DNA of 64,000 nt from Bacillota bacterium (GCA_023410875.1 JAEYPH010000058.1:38305-102304); one strand, 5' to 3'. Shown: positions 24,204 to 32,705, numbered from the stretch's first letter. Numbers and translations are program-made. The notes: generated by a model from the sequence alone, not told the origin.

Positions 24204-26402
24204 CTATTCCTTCATCTTGTTCTTCCGGCTCTTGCGCAGGCCCAGTATCAGCAGCGCTGCCATGGCCACGGCCGTGAGCGCCACCGCCACGATGATGGCG
24301 ACATAGGCGCTCTCCGGCAGGCCGCTCTTGTCGATCTGGGCGGGGGGCTTGCCGCCCTGGGGCAGCGCGGGCCGCTGGGCCACATCGCCCTGCGGTTCAT
24401 AGATGACAAAGCTCTGGGCCTCGCCATTGGGCATGTAAGCGCCATAGCTTTGGTAGTCATAGGTGAAGAGGACCATGTCCATGTCCTCCACGTCCCCGGC
24501 GGGCACGGTGTTCACGACGAAGGGCCCCTGCACCGAGGAGAGGTCCTGAAACACGACGCGGTCTCCGTCGGAGGCCTCCAGGTCCAGATAGTTGTTGGCG
24601 GCGTTGAAATAGAACACGCTGTCGGTAAAGAAGTTCGCCGCCCGCAGCGGGGCAACCGTGGAGAGCAGGTTGTCGGACACATCCAGCGCGCACAGCGGCA
24701 GGGTTTCCAGCGGGCTCAGGTCGGAAATCTGGTTGTTGGACACATCCAGATACCCCAGAACCTCCAGGCCGGCCAGCGGCTCCAGGCTTTCGATGCTGCA
24801 ATGGCGGGCGCGCAGGATGTTCAGGCCTTCCATAGCCGCCGTGAAATCCAGGTTGTCCGCGCCGGTATAGCTTACGTCCAGATCCTGCATGGCACTCAGA
24901 TTTACCAGCGGCGTCAGGTCGCTCACGGGGTTGTTGCGCAAAGAGAGCAGCGTAAGGTCGGTCAGCGCGCCCAAGGCGGACACCTCTTCTATGGAATTGT
25001 CCTGCAAGGTAAGCGACGCCATGTGCACAAGGGGCTCCAGCGGCGCAAGGCTTTGGATGCTGTTGCCGTCGGCACTCAGCGTGGCCAGCTCCTTTAGGCC
25101 GGAGAGCGGCGAGAGGTCCACGATCTGATTGTCGGCGATGGCCAGCTCCTGCAGGGCGGTCATGGGCGCGGCAAACTTGATATCGGTCAGCGAATTGCCG
25201 GACAGGTCCAGCATCACCATGGCCGTAAGCGCCGAGAGTGCCGACGCATCGGAAATGTCATTGACGGACAGCAGCAGCGAGGCCAGCGCAGCGTTGCCCT
25301 TAAGAGGCGATACGTCCTGTATTTTGTTGTCGGACAGGTCCAGGTAGTTCAGGTTCACCAGGCTCTGGAGCGGCGACACGTCGCTTATGCCGCAGCCCGA
25401 GGCGATCAGTTGCTCCAGCGCGGGGCTCTGGGCCAACGGGGCCAGCGAGTGCACCTGGGTGTTGGCCATGCTGACATAGGCCAGCGCCGGCAGGCCTCCC
25501 AGCGGGGTCACATCGGACACCGCCGTGCCATCCAGGCCGACTGCCTGCAACTGCTGCAGGCCGGCCAGGGCGGCCAGACTGGTGACCTGCGTCTGGCTGC
25601 ATTCCAGAAACTGCAGGCCCGTCATGCCCGCCACAGGCGTAAGGTCGCTCACCTGGGTAGAGCTGACCACAAGGCTGGACAGCCCGCTCAGGCTGCCCAG
25701 CGGCGCAAGGTTGGCGCAGGGGTTGCCGGAGAGGTCCAGCTGCTGCAGGGCGGTAAGCTTCTGCAGCGGGGAAAGATCGGTGATTTGGTTGTCGTTGAGG
25801 GAGAGCTCCTCCAGCGACACAAGGCCGCTCAGCGCCGCGATGGAGGTCAGACTGCTCTCGGTCAGGTAAAGCTGGCGCAGGCTCTGGATGGAGGCCAACG
25901 GCGCAAGGTCATTGAGCTCGGCCCGGGCGATGTCCAGCGTCTGCAGCACCGGCAGGCTCTTGAGCGGCGACAGGTCGCTCGCGGGCGTGTCGGTCATCGT
26001 CAGCATCGTCAGATTCGCAAGCTCGCTCAAAGGCTTTAAATCCGTGATCTCGTTGCCACTCAGGTCCAGCGTTTGCAGCGCCGTGAGCGCCGCCAGCGGC
26101 TGAATGCTCTGCACGCTGTTGAAGCCTATGGACAGACCCGTGGCGCCGGTGGCGTGCTCCAGACCGGTCAGGTCATAGATGTCGCGGGAGTCCAGCGTCA
26201 GGTCGCCCTCAAAGCCGGCCATCTCCTGGGCGGTCAGGCGGCCGTCGCCGTCGGCGTCCATGCCCGCGTCCTGCAGCGCCAGCAGCAGGTTGGCGTCGGG
26301 AATGGCCACCGCCTCCCCCTGGGCCAGCGCCACGGCGGGCAGCGATCCCACCGCCAACAGCGCCGAAAGGATCACCGCCGCCAGGCGTATGCACGTTTTC
26401 AT
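24204..26402 (-). CDS. surface leucine-rich-repeat protein (internalin-like) with C-terminal membrane anchor
   Basis: A 732-residue exported protein. It has a signal peptide (about 1-27, ending ALAQ), a short EF-hand/dockerin-like segment DADGDGRLTAQEM (about 49-61) and then about 20 tandem internalin-type repeats of 20-23 residues with the pattern 'L..L..L.L..N.I.DLSPL', to about residue 575. A non-repeat domain follows, then a linker and one membrane segment (AYVAIIVAVALTAVAMAALL) with a basic tail RKSRKNKMKE. It is anchored by the membrane rather than by an LPxTG motif. Likely role is binding of proteins or glycans outside the cell; partner unknown. It is monocistronic. Confidence 0.9.
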   Translation of the reverse strand: MKTCIRLAAVILSALLAVGSLPAVALAQGEAVAIPDANLLLALQDAGMDADGDGRLTAQEMAGFEGDLTLDSRDIYDLTGLEHATGATGLSIGFNSVQSIQPLAALTALQTLDLSGNEITDLKPLSELANLTMLTMTDTPASDLSPLKSLPVLQTLDIARAELNDLAPLASIQSLRQLYLTESSLTSIAALSGLVSLEELSLNDNQITDLSPLQKLTALQQLDLSGNPCANLAPLGSLSGLSSLVVSSTQVSDLTPVAGMTGLQFLECSQTQVTSLAALAGLQQLQAVGLDGTAVSDVTPLGGLPALAYVSMANTQVHSLAPLAQSPALEQLIASGCGISDVSPLQSLVNLNYLDLSDNKIQDVSPLKGNAALASLLLSVNDISDASALSALTAMVMLDLSGNSLTDIKFAAPMTALQELAIADNQIVDLSPLSGLKELATLSADGNSIQSLAPLEPLVHMASLTLQDNSIEEVSALGALTDLTLLSLRNNPVSDLTPLVNLSAMQDLDVSYTGADNLDFTAAMEGLNILRARHCSIESLEPLAGLEVLGYLDVSNNQISDLSPLETLPLCALDVSDNLLSTVAPLRAANFFTDSVFYFNAANNYLDLEASDGDRVVFQDLSSVQGPFVVNTVPAGDVEDMDMVLFTYDYQSYGAYMPNGEAQSFVIYEPQGDVAQRPALPQGGKPPAQIDKSGLPESAYVAIIVAVALTAVAMAALLILGLRKSRKNKMKE

Positions 26403-26446
26403 CGTATATCGTGTTCCCTTCCTAAAAAATGATATGTAACAGATTG

Positions 26447-26475
26447 ATTATACCCAACCGGTTCCGCCGTAGCAA
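26447..26475 (-). promoter_or_regulatory. sigma-A promoter of the LRR gene
   Basis: TTGCTA (26475-26470), 17-nt spacer, exact TATAAT (26452-26447) on the minus strand, about 40 nt before the LRR start. Confidence 0.7.
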
Positions 26476-26514
26476 ACATCCCCCGGAACTCTTACAGTAC
26501 TTTTACAAAATGCG

Positions 26515-26547
26515 CATAAAAATACCGTCCGGTAGCAGACCGGACGG
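26515..26547 (-). terminator. intrinsic terminator of whiA-crh
   Basis: A perfect 9-bp stem (CCGTCCGGT with ACCGGACGG) and 5-nt loop, followed on the minus strand by TATTTTTATG. It lies about 55 nt past the crh stop. Confidence 0.85.
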
Positions 26548-26600
26548 CATAACAACGAACCGCTCCTATGAGCGCGCGATGCGCCGCGGGAGGCTGTCGA

Positions 26601-26861
26601 TCAGGCTTCGCCTGTCTCGATCAATCGCGTGAGCGTGGTGACAGCCTCCTCTTCATCGGAGCCGATGGCCACAATCGTGAACACGTCGCCCTTGCGCAGC
26701 TTCAGCGACAGTACGCCCATGATGCTCTTGGCGTTGATGCGCTTGTCGCCTTGCTCGATCCACACGTTGGAGCTGAAGCGACCGGCCACCTGCACCAGCA
26801 GCGCCGCGGCCTTGGACTGCAGGCCCTCGTCATTTCGAATGGTCAGTTTCTTATGACTCAT
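26601..26861 (-). CDS. crh: Crh-like HPr-fold regulatory protein
   Basis: An 86-residue HPr-fold protein. The catalytic His 15 of HPr is replaced by Gln 15 (DEGLQSKAA), while the regulatory Ser 46 is kept (NAKSIMG). That pair of features defines Crh, which cannot pass phosphate in the PTS but, when phosphorylated on Ser 46 by HPr kinase, assists CcpA in catabolite repression in Bacillus. The gene overlaps the end of whiA by 11 nt, the same whiA-crh order as in Bacillus subtilis. HPr itself and HPr kinase are not in the window. Confidence 0.93.
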   Translation of the reverse strand: MSHKKLTIRNDEGLQSKAAALLVQVAGRFSSNVWIEQGDKRINAKSIMGVLSLKLRKGDVFTIVAIGSDEEEAVTTLTRLIETGEA

Positions 26862-27810
26862 CCAAGTTCCCCTCTTTCGCTTTGATATCGTTGGCCAGTT
26901 TTTCCAGCCGTAGGTATCGATGGTTGAGGCCGGATTTGCTCACGCCGCCCAGCAGTTCCGCAATGCGCTCCAGTGTGGCGTCGGGGTTGTCCAGCCGTGC
27001 CTCGGCGGCGTCCCGCAGGCCCTGGGGCAGCGCGGCCAAACTTGTGGCGCGCTCGATGAGGCGTATGTTCTCAATCTGTCGGGCGGCGGCCAGCACGGTT
27101 TTTTCCAGGTTGGCCGTGTCGCAGTTGACGACGCGGTTGACCTTGTTGCGCACGTTCTTTTCCACGCGCACGCCCTCAAAGCGCAGCATACTGGCATGGG
27201 CGCCCGTCAGAGCCAGGAACTGTGACACATGCTCGGCTTCTTTGATATATACAACTGCTTTGTCCCGCCGGGCGATCACCCGCGCGTGGATGTCAGAGCC
27301 GGCCAGCAGCGCCGCAGTGTCATGGGCCAGCGCCTCGTCGCCCACGACGAGTTCCAGGTGATAGCCCTTGCCAGGGTCTGACATGGAGCCACAGCCCAGA
27401 AACAGCCCCCGCAGCAGCGCGCTCTCACAGCAGCTCCTGCGCACCAGGCCCGCAGGGATGCCTCCCTGGCCATCGCCCAGCATTCCCGCATCGCCCAACA
27501 TGCGCCGGGCAGCGGCGTCGTCATCCAGCACCACGCGGTAGCTGAAGTTGCGGTTGAGCCGGTGACGCTCATGCTGTTCGATCTGCGGCCGCGCGCCATA
27601 AAGCGCCTTGACCAGCGTGTACACACGCCGGGCGATGGCCGGGCTCTCGGTGCTGACAACGGCCTGCACGACGGCACGCACCACATGCATGGAGCCGGCA
27701 GACAGCACGAGCCCAGCCAACTCGGACAGGCGGCAGCAGTCGCCGTTGACGGCGACCTTGGCCAACTCATCCTTGACCGATGCGGAAAATGACAGTGCCC
27801 GAGCTTCCAT
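26851..27810 (-). CDS. whiA: WhiA, LAGLIDADG-like / helix-turn-helix protein
   Basis: A 319-residue member of the WhiA family, needed for sporulation-linked gene control in actinobacteria and for division and chromosome segregation in Bacillus. The N-terminal two thirds match the degenerate homing-endonuclease fold (SFSASVKDELAKV, RSCCESALLRGLFLGCGSM, KGYHLELVV), and the C-terminal HTH contains LPQGLRDAAEARLDNPDATL and LGGVSKSGLNHRYLRL. The ATG at 27810 starts right after a -10 element with no ribosome-binding site, implying a leaderless mRNA. The rapZ and yvcK-like genes that usually precede whiA are absent. Confidence 0.94.
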   Translation of the reverse strand: MEARALSFSASVKDELAKVAVNGDCCRLSELAGLVLSAGSMHVVRAVVQAVVSTESPAIARRVYTLVKALYGARPQIEQHERHRLNRNFSYRVVLDDDAAARRMLGDAGMLGDGQGGIPAGLVRRSCCESALLRGLFLGCGSMSDPGKGYHLELVVGDEALAHDTAALLAGSDIHARVIARRDKAVVYIKEAEHVSQFLALTGAHASMLRFEGVRVEKNVRNKVNRVVNCDTANLEKTVLAAARQIENIRLIERATSLAALPQGLRDAAEARLDNPDATLERIAELLGGVSKSGLNHRYLRLEKLANDIKAKEGNLDES

Positions 27811-27816
27811 GGTTTT

Positions 27817-27844
27817 AGTATACCACAAGATGCCATCGCAACAA
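27817..27844 (-). promoter_or_regulatory. promoter of whiA-crh, leaderless arrangement
   Basis: TTGTTG (27844-27839), 16-nt spacer, TATACT (27822-27817) on the minus strand. Six bases (AAAACC) separate the -10 from the ATG, so +1 should coincide with the start codon. Confidence 0.55.
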
Positions 27845-27874
27845 ATCCTTAACACACTAAAAGCGGCCCTCCGG

Positions 27875-27903
27875 TTGAAAAAAACAACAGGCAGGGCTAG
27901 AAT
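27875..27903 (+). promoter_or_regulatory. promoter of the aldo/keto reductase gene
   Basis: TTGAAA (27875-27880), 17-nt spacer, TAGAAT (27898-27903) on the plus strand, about 30 nt before the ATG. It is divergent from the whiA promoter within a 122-nt gap. Confidence 0.65.
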
Positions 27904-27932
27904 AAAGGAAAAAAACGGGGACGCATAAGATC

Positions 27933-28952
27933 ATGGAACGCATCCGCCTGGGTCGCACCGGCCTCACCGTCAACCGCACCGCCTTCGGCGTGCTGCCGCT
28001 GCAGCGCACCGAAACCAAACTTGCCGTGGACATCCTGCGCCGGGCCTATGAGGGCGGCATCGATTTTTATGATACCGCCCGCGGCTATTCCGACAGCGAG
28101 GAGAAGATCGGCCTGGCGCTCTCGTACGTGCGCGGCGATATCGTGATCGCGACCAAGAGCGGCGCCGCCGACCGCGCGGGCCTGTTCGCCCACTGCGAAA
28201 CCAGCCTGCGCATGCTGCGCACCGACCATATCGACATCTATCAGCTGCACAACCCATCCTTTGTGCCGGTACCCGGCGGGGCAGACGGCCTGTATGACGG
28301 CATGCTGGAACTCAAGCGCCAGGGCAAGATCGGCCACATCGGCATCACATGCCACCGGCTGGCCAATGCCGTGCAAGCCGCCAACAGCGGCCTGTATGAA
28401 ACGGTGCAGTTTCCGCTGAGCTATCTTTCCGCCCAGGAGGACCTGGACCTGTGCGCGCTGTGCGCCCGGCTGGATGTTGGCTTGATCGCCATGAAGGCGC
28501 TGTGCGGCGGGCTCATCACCAACGCCGCGGCGGCCTTCGCCTTTCTGCGCCAGTATGACAACGTGGCGCCCATCTGGGGCATACAGCATCCCCATGAGCT
28601 GGAGGAATTCCTGCGCTTCAGTGACCAACCCCCGGCGCTGGACGAGGCGCTTGCCGCCGTCATTGAGGCCGACCGACGGGAGCTCAGCGGCTCCTTCTGC
28701 CGCGGCTGCGGCTATTGCCAGCCCTGCCCGGCGGGCATCCCGATACAGATGGCCGCCCGCATGAGCCTGCTGCTGCGCCGGGCGCCCTGGCAGCAGTTCG
28801 TGTCGCCGGAATGGCAAGCGCAGATGGGCCGCATCCGCGACTGCCAGGATTGCGGCCATTGCGTGGCCCACTGCCCCTACGGCCTGGACACGCCGGCGCT
28901 TCTGCGGGCGATGCTGGAGGATTACGAGCAATTTGTGGCGGAACACGCCTGA
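27933..28952 (+). CDS. aldo/keto reductase with C-terminal 4Fe-4S domain
   Basis: A 339-residue protein. Residues 1-260 are an aldo/keto-reductase barrel with the catalytic tetrad visible: Asp in DFYDTA, Tyr in RGYSDSE, Lys in ATKSG and His in YQLHNP. Residues about 275-325 hold two cysteine clusters, CRGCGYCQPCPAGI and CQDCGHCVAHCPYGLD, matching the ferredoxin-like tail of the predicted oxidoreductases common in Clostridia. It may couple NAD(P)H or ferredoxin to reduction of a small carbonyl compound; the substrate is unknown. Only a weak GGGGA lies upstream of the ATG. Confidence 0.9.
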   Translation: MERIRLGRTGLTVNRTAFGVLPLQRTETKLAVDILRRAYEGGIDFYDTARGYSDSEEKIGLALSYVRGDIVIATKSGAADRAGLFAHCETSLRMLRTDHIDIYQLHNPSFVPVPGGADGLYDGMLELKRQGKIGHIGITCHRLANAVQAANSGLYETVQFPLSYLSAQEDLDLCALCARLDVGLIAMKALCGGLITNAAAAFAFLRQYDNVAPIWGIQHPHELEEFLRFSDQPPALDEALAAVIEADRRELSGSFCRGCGYCQPCPAGIPIQMAARMSLLLRRAPWQQFVSPEWQAQMGRIRDCQDCGHCVAHCPYGLDTPALLRAMLEDYEQFVAEHA

Positions 28953-28971
28953 GTTCTAGTGCAGTGTTGCA

Positions 28972-29095
28972 CAAACCCTCCGTCAGGCTCTGGCCTGACA
29001 CCTCCCTTTTCAAGGGAGGCAAGATTTTGTTGAACCTGCCTCGACCCCCTTATCAAGGGGGTTCCACCACCGGCGGAGGGGGTTTGCCCTCACGC
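28972..29095. repeat. hairpin repeat family C, inverted pair
   Basis: Two arms of about 55 bp face each other. The left arm reads CCCTCCGTCAGGC, GCCTGACACCTCCC, TTTTCAAGGGAGG; the right arm, read on the minus strand, gives CCCCCTCCGCCGG, a TTGATAAGGGGG segment and GAGGCAGG. Each arm has its own hairpins. It follows the aldo/keto reductase and may end its transcript. The rest of 28953-29422 holds nothing obvious apart from the pckA promoter. Confidence 0.65.
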
Positions 29096-29305
29096 CCCGT
29101 GCAGGAACGCGCCGCCCTTGGTTCACAGTCGCGCCGTAAGGGCTTGGTTTTTCCATTGCCTGCTGGTATCTTTACATATTTTTCGGTGCAAGTTTTATTT
29201 CTCCATCCTTCATTTTTGTCCGGATTACCTCTGTCCTTTCCAACAAACGTCCGTCTGATAAACGAGCAAGGATTGATAATTAATTCACATATGCAAAATT
29301 GGGCC

Positions 29306-29333
29306 TTGCAATGCTGCAAAAAACTGATATAAT
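29306..29333 (+). promoter_or_regulatory. sigma-A promoter of pckA
   Basis: TTGCAA (29306-29311), 16-nt spacer, exact TATAAT (29328-29333) on the plus strand. The leader to the ATG is about 83 nt and ends in a strong AAGGAGG. Confidence 0.75.
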
Positions 29334-29422
29334 CACAATGGGGAAAATTGCAAGTAAAGTTGGCGATTTTCGACCAAAATAAGGGCTCACGGGCTGTATT
29401 CACACTACAAGGAGGACCATAC

Positions 29423-31081
29423 ATGGCAACAAAGCAAACCTTCAAGTGGAGCGAGATCCGCAAGGACAACCCCGCTCTGTCCATGGCCAAGGCAACCATC
29501 GAGACCGCCTTCTACGGCAACAACGTCATCCGCGTGGATTCGCTGGCCGAAGCTTATCGGCTGGCCTGCGACGCTCCAGGCACCGTTATAACCGACCTTC
29601 CTGTTTATAAGCCCGGCGAAATCGGCCTGCCCGACGATGCCCGCGTGCTCATGTTCAACGACGGCTCCGTGTATGGCCGCGCCGCCGCTGCCCGCCGCAT
29701 TCTGGGCGAGCCCACCGTCAACGAGGACGAGTATTGCACGATCGTGCGCGAGGCCATCTACAACACCCGCAACCGCACGATGTACCACGCCCAGGTGCTC
29801 ATCGGCCTGCATCCCGACTTCATGATCAAGGCCCATCTGCTCATCCCCGAGGGCGAGGAGAACGTTATGTACTCCTGGATGCTCAACTTCCAGTACATCA
29901 ACGAGACGTATTCCAAGATGTACAGCGAAAGCCGCAACATCCCCGGCGAAAACGACATTTACATCTTCTCCGATCCCCAGTGGAGCACGCCGGACTTCCC
30001 CATGGGCATGACCTTCTTCGACCCCAAGCACAACTGCGCCGCTCTGCTGGGCATGCGCTACTTTGGCGAGCACAAGAAGGGCACGCTGACGCTGGCCTGG
30101 GGCTGCGCCAGCCGCCACGGCTATGCCAGCTGCCACGGCGGCCAGAAGCGCTACAACATGAAGGACGGCAAGAAGGTCGTCGTAGGCGTGTTCGGCCTGT
30201 CCGGCTCGGGCAAGTCCACGATCACCCACGCCAAGCACGACGGCAAGTACGACATCACCGTGCTGCATGATGACGCCTTCATCATCTCCACCGAGGATGG
30301 TTCTTCCATCGCGCTGGAGCCCGCCTACTTTGACAAGACCCAGGACTACTCCATGGAAGACCCCAACAACGCCTATCTGGTGACGGTGCAGAACTGCGGC
30401 GCCACGCTGGATGAGGACGGCAAGGTGGTCCTGGTGACCGAAGACATCCGCAACGGCAACGGCCGCGCGGTCAAGTCCATCCTGTGGAGCCCCAACCGCC
30501 AGAACCGCTTCGGCGAGCCCGTGGATTGCATCATGTGGATCATGAAGGACCCCACGCTGCCGCCGGTGCTCAAGATCTCCGACCCGACGCTGGCCTCCGC
30601 CATGGGCGCCACACTGGCCACCAAGCGCACCAGCGCCGAGCGCCTGGCCCCTGGGGTGGATCCCAATGCTCTGGTCATCGAGCCCTACGCCAACCCCTTC
30701 CGCACCTATCCGCTGTCCATCGACTACACCGAGTTCAAGAAGCTCTTTGCCAACCGCGGCGTGGAGTGCTACATCATCAACACCGGTGATTTCGAGGGCA
30801 AGAAGGTCACCAAGGAAGTCACGCTGGGCTCCATCGAGAAGATCATCGAAGGCGCCGCGCAGTTCGCGCCTACCGGCATCGATCACATCTCCTACCTGCC
30901 GGTGGAGGGCTTCAACCCGAACTTCCAGGACGCCGATTATAAGAAGCGCTTCACCGCCCGCATCTCCGACCGCGTGGCCTTCATCGAGAAGCAGATCACC
31001 AACCGCGGCGGCATCGACAAGCTGCCCGACGAGGCGCTGGAAGCGATGAAGAAGGTTGCAGAGCAGGCCGAAAAACTTTAA
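29423..31081 (+). CDS. pckA: phosphoenolpyruvate carboxykinase (ATP)
   Basis: Interconverts oxaloacetate plus ATP and PEP plus ADP plus CO2; in fermentative anaerobes it often runs toward oxaloacetate. The 552-residue product has the kinase P-loop GLSGSGKSTITH and the second metal/nucleotide motif around DDAFIIS. The length is close to the usual 530-540. The N-terminal domain differs from E. coli PckA, so it belongs to a divergent ATP-dependent branch. AAGGAGG at 29409-29415 fixes the ATG at 29423; the frame also extends upstream to 29348 without a ribosome site. It is monocistronic with a strong terminator. Confidence 0.93.
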   Translation: MATKQTFKWSEIRKDNPALSMAKATIETAFYGNNVIRVDSLAEAYRLACDAPGTVITDLPVYKPGEIGLPDDARVLMFNDGSVYGRAAAARRILGEPTVNEDEYCTIVREAIYNTRNRTMYHAQVLIGLHPDFMIKAHLLIPEGEENVMYSWMLNFQYINETYSKMYSESRNIPGENDIYIFSDPQWSTPDFPMGMTFFDPKHNCAALLGMRYFGEHKKGTLTLAWGCASRHGYASCHGGQKRYNMKDGKKVVVGVFGLSGSGKSTITHAKHDGKYDITVLHDDAFIISTEDGSSIALEPAYFDKTQDYSMEDPNNAYLVTVQNCGATLDEDGKVVLVTEDIRNGNGRAVKSILWSPNRQNRFGEPVDCIMWIMKDPTLPPVLKISDPTLASAMGATLATKRTSAERLAPGVDPNALVIEPYANPFRTYPLSIDYTEFKKLFANRGVECYIINTGDFEGKKVTKEVTLGSIEKIIEGAAQFAPTGIDHISYLPVEGFNPNFQDADYKKRFTARISDRVAFIEKQITNRGGIDKLPDEALEAMKKVAEQAEKL

Positions 31082-31161
31082 GCCTGCGGCTAGCGCCTTC
31101 GGCTTTCGACGCCGACGCTGCTGCGTCGTCGTCGATACAGACGGTTTGATCCAGCACTAGT

Positions 31162-31205
31162 AAGCCTCCCGGCGATAACCGTCGCCGGGAGGCTTCTTTT
31201 CTTTT
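31162..31205 (+). terminator. strong intrinsic terminator of pckA
   Basis: A perfect 14-bp stem (31162-31175 with 31182-31195, AAGCCTCCCGGCGA on the left) with a 6-nt loop, followed by CTTTTCTTTT. The core CCCGGCGATAACCGTCGCC is shared with leader repeat D copy 3 at 61420-61445. Confidence 0.92.
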
Positions 31206-31331
31206 CGGCCCATGCTGATTCTCCAGGAACGGGACCGCTGTGGCGGGGTATTTGTGCATCCTTCTTTCTCAGCGTATACTTCCTCCGGCGAAATGAATCC
31301 GCCGTCGGCAACGGGGTTCAGGAGCGATGCG

Positions 31332-31357
31332 GCAAGGGCATAGCCCTTGCCCTACAC
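31332..31357. repeat. repeat family B fragment
   Basis: GGCAAGGGC ... GCCCTTGCC hairpin followed by CTACA, the end module also seen at 6850-6877 and in 45694-45815. It lies in the 540-base stretch between pckA and the GNAT gene, which otherwise holds the terminator and repeat A copy 3. Confidence 0.6.
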
Positions 31358-31408
31358 AACCGCCTGTTAACCTAAGGCTGTAGCAATATTGTACTATTCA
31401 CCCATAAA

Positions 31409-31479
31409 ATGGGACCGAAGGTTTCCAAAGGGCGATCGGAAAGCCCTTTGGTCGTGCCCGCAGGCGCGAAATCCCTCTC
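31409..31479. repeat. dispersed hairpin repeat family A, copy 3 (inverted)
   Basis: The minus strand reads GGGATTTCGCGCCTGCGGGC, then CAAAGGGCTTTCCGATCGCC, CTTTGGAAACCTTCGGTCCC. It is the same compact unit as copy 2, in the opposite orientation, with a changed first hairpin. The reading frame across it on the plus strand is not a gene. Confidence 0.8.
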
Positions 31480-31621
31480 CCAGAACGCCCTAATCCATTC
31501 TAGCATCTATTGCCGAGAAGCTGCTTGCTGTATCATCGTTCTATGCCAACATGAAGGGGCTGATCGGCTTGTAATCTCCATCCGCTGTAACCAACCGAAT
31601 ATATAGCTTAAGGAGATGACA

Positions 31622-32374
31622 ATGTATAACAAGCTAACAGGTCGTGACATCCAAATGACACGGCCCCTTTATGAACGCTATACCAGCAACCGGGCTCCGA
31701 TATTCAGCATCTTTGAAAGCCAATATGATGGATGTGCGTATGTGGATGATATCCACGATATACACTGGGCCGTGCTTTGTACGCCGTTCCTGCAGCACTT
31801 TGTCGCCGGGGTGCCGACGGCAGGGTGCGCACCCGTTTTGGAGGACATCCTGTTCAACGATATCCTGGCAGGCCAAGAGGAGAAGGAAATCGTTGCATTC
31901 GCCGATTCCGACCGATGGAATGATGTGCTGGATGGCATCTATGCAAAGCACCGTGGCGTGACCGATGGCCGGAAGATATTTGAGTTCTCTGCGGAAAAGT
32001 TTTGCACGGTTGAACGACCCAGCCTGCCCGATGGTATCCTGCCGTTGATGTCTAAAGACAGGGCCCTCCCGGCAAGCCATGCGGATGCGTGGTGTGTCCG
32101 GCTGATGAGCGACGATCAGGTTGTTTGCCATTGTGACGCCATTATGATAGGCGACGGCATGGCGGAGATCGACATTGGCACCGAAGAGGCCTTCCGCAGC
32201 ATGGGATACGCTACTGCGGCCGCAACGCTGCTGATAGACAATCTGTTGCAGGACGGCCTGACGCCCAGTTGGAGCTGCTGGCCTTTTCGCGTAGAATCGC
32301 AGGGCCTGGCGAAGAAGCTGGGCTTCCTGCCCCAGCCCGACGCCAGGGCGTGGATATGGGTAGAGGGCATGTAA
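31622..32374 (+). CDS. GNAT-family acetyltransferase-like protein
   Basis: A 250-residue protein. Residues about 150-245 form a GNAT domain: VCHCDAIMIGDGMAEIDIGT, then the acetyl-CoA segment EEAFRSMGYATAAATLLIDN and a final GLAKKLGFLPQ. The N-terminal half resembles the larger clostridial GNAT group with an extra N-terminal lobe. AGGAG lies 6 nt before the ATG at 31622; another ATG directly abuts the ribosome site. Base composition is lower in GC than its neighbours, which may mean recent acquisition. Substrate unknown. It converges on the guanidine exporter with only 7 nt between the stops. Confidence 0.82.
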   Translation: MYNKLTGRDIQMTRPLYERYTSNRAPIFSIFESQYDGCAYVDDIHDIHWAVLCTPFLQHFVAGVPTAGCAPVLEDILFNDILAGQEEKEIVAFADSDRWNDVLDGIYAKHRGVTDGRKIFEFSAEKFCTVERPSLPDGILPLMSKDRALPASHADAWCVRLMSDDQVVCHCDAIMIGDGMAEIDIGTEEAFRSMGYATAAATLLIDNLLQDGLTPSWSCWPFRVESQGLAKKLGFLPQPDARAWIWVEGM

Positions 32375-32381
32375 AGCGGCT

Positions 32382-32705
32382 CTACGACTCGTGGGCCAGA
32401 AGCTTCAGGCCCACGATGCCCGCCACAATCAGGCCGATGCATACCAGTCGCGCCGCGCTGACGGGTTCGTGGAACAAAGCAATGCCAAGAAGCGCCGTGC
32501 CCACCGTGCCGATGCCCGTCCACACGGCATAGGTGGTACCCAAGGGCAGGCTCCTTAGAGATAGCGCGAGCAAATAGAAACTGGCGGCCATGCCCAACAC
32601 CGTCAACGCGCTGGGCAAAGGTCTCGTGAACCCTTGAGAGCTTTTCAGCCCCACCGCCCAGCACACCTCGAACGCTCCCGCCAAAACCAAGTACATCCAA
32701 TGCAT
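32382..32705 (-). CDS. gdx: guanidinium exporter, SMR family (Gdx/SugE)
   Basis: A 107-residue small-multidrug-resistance protein that exports guanidinium in exchange for protons. Four membrane helices fill nearly the whole chain. The essential Glu 13 lies in AFEVCWAVGLK, and the order WAVGLKSSQGFTRPLPS and TTYAVWTGIGTVG matches the SugE/Gdx branch rather than quaternary-ammonium EmrE pumps. The ribosome site GGAGG is 6 nt before the ATG at 32705. The leader is a guanidine-I riboswitch, which independently supports guanidinium as the substrate. Confidence 0.95.
   Translation of the reverse strand: MHWMYLVLAGAFEVCWAVGLKSSQGFTRPLPSALTVLGMAASFYLLALSLRSLPLGTTYAVWTGIGTVGTALLGIALFHEPVSAARLVCIGLIVAGIVGLKLLAHES

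Noticed and set aside
29348..29422. Longer start for pckA at 29348
   Set aside because: The strong AAGGAGG directly before the ATG at 29423 and the family N-terminus favour the shorter form.
31409..31606. Plus-strand frame of 65 codons before the GNAT gene
   Set aside because: It begins in repeat A copy 3, has no ribosome site and no recognisable protein features.
32375..32381. Terminator between the convergent GNAT and gdx genes
   Set aside because: Only 7 nt separate the stops and no stem with a T-run is visible there.
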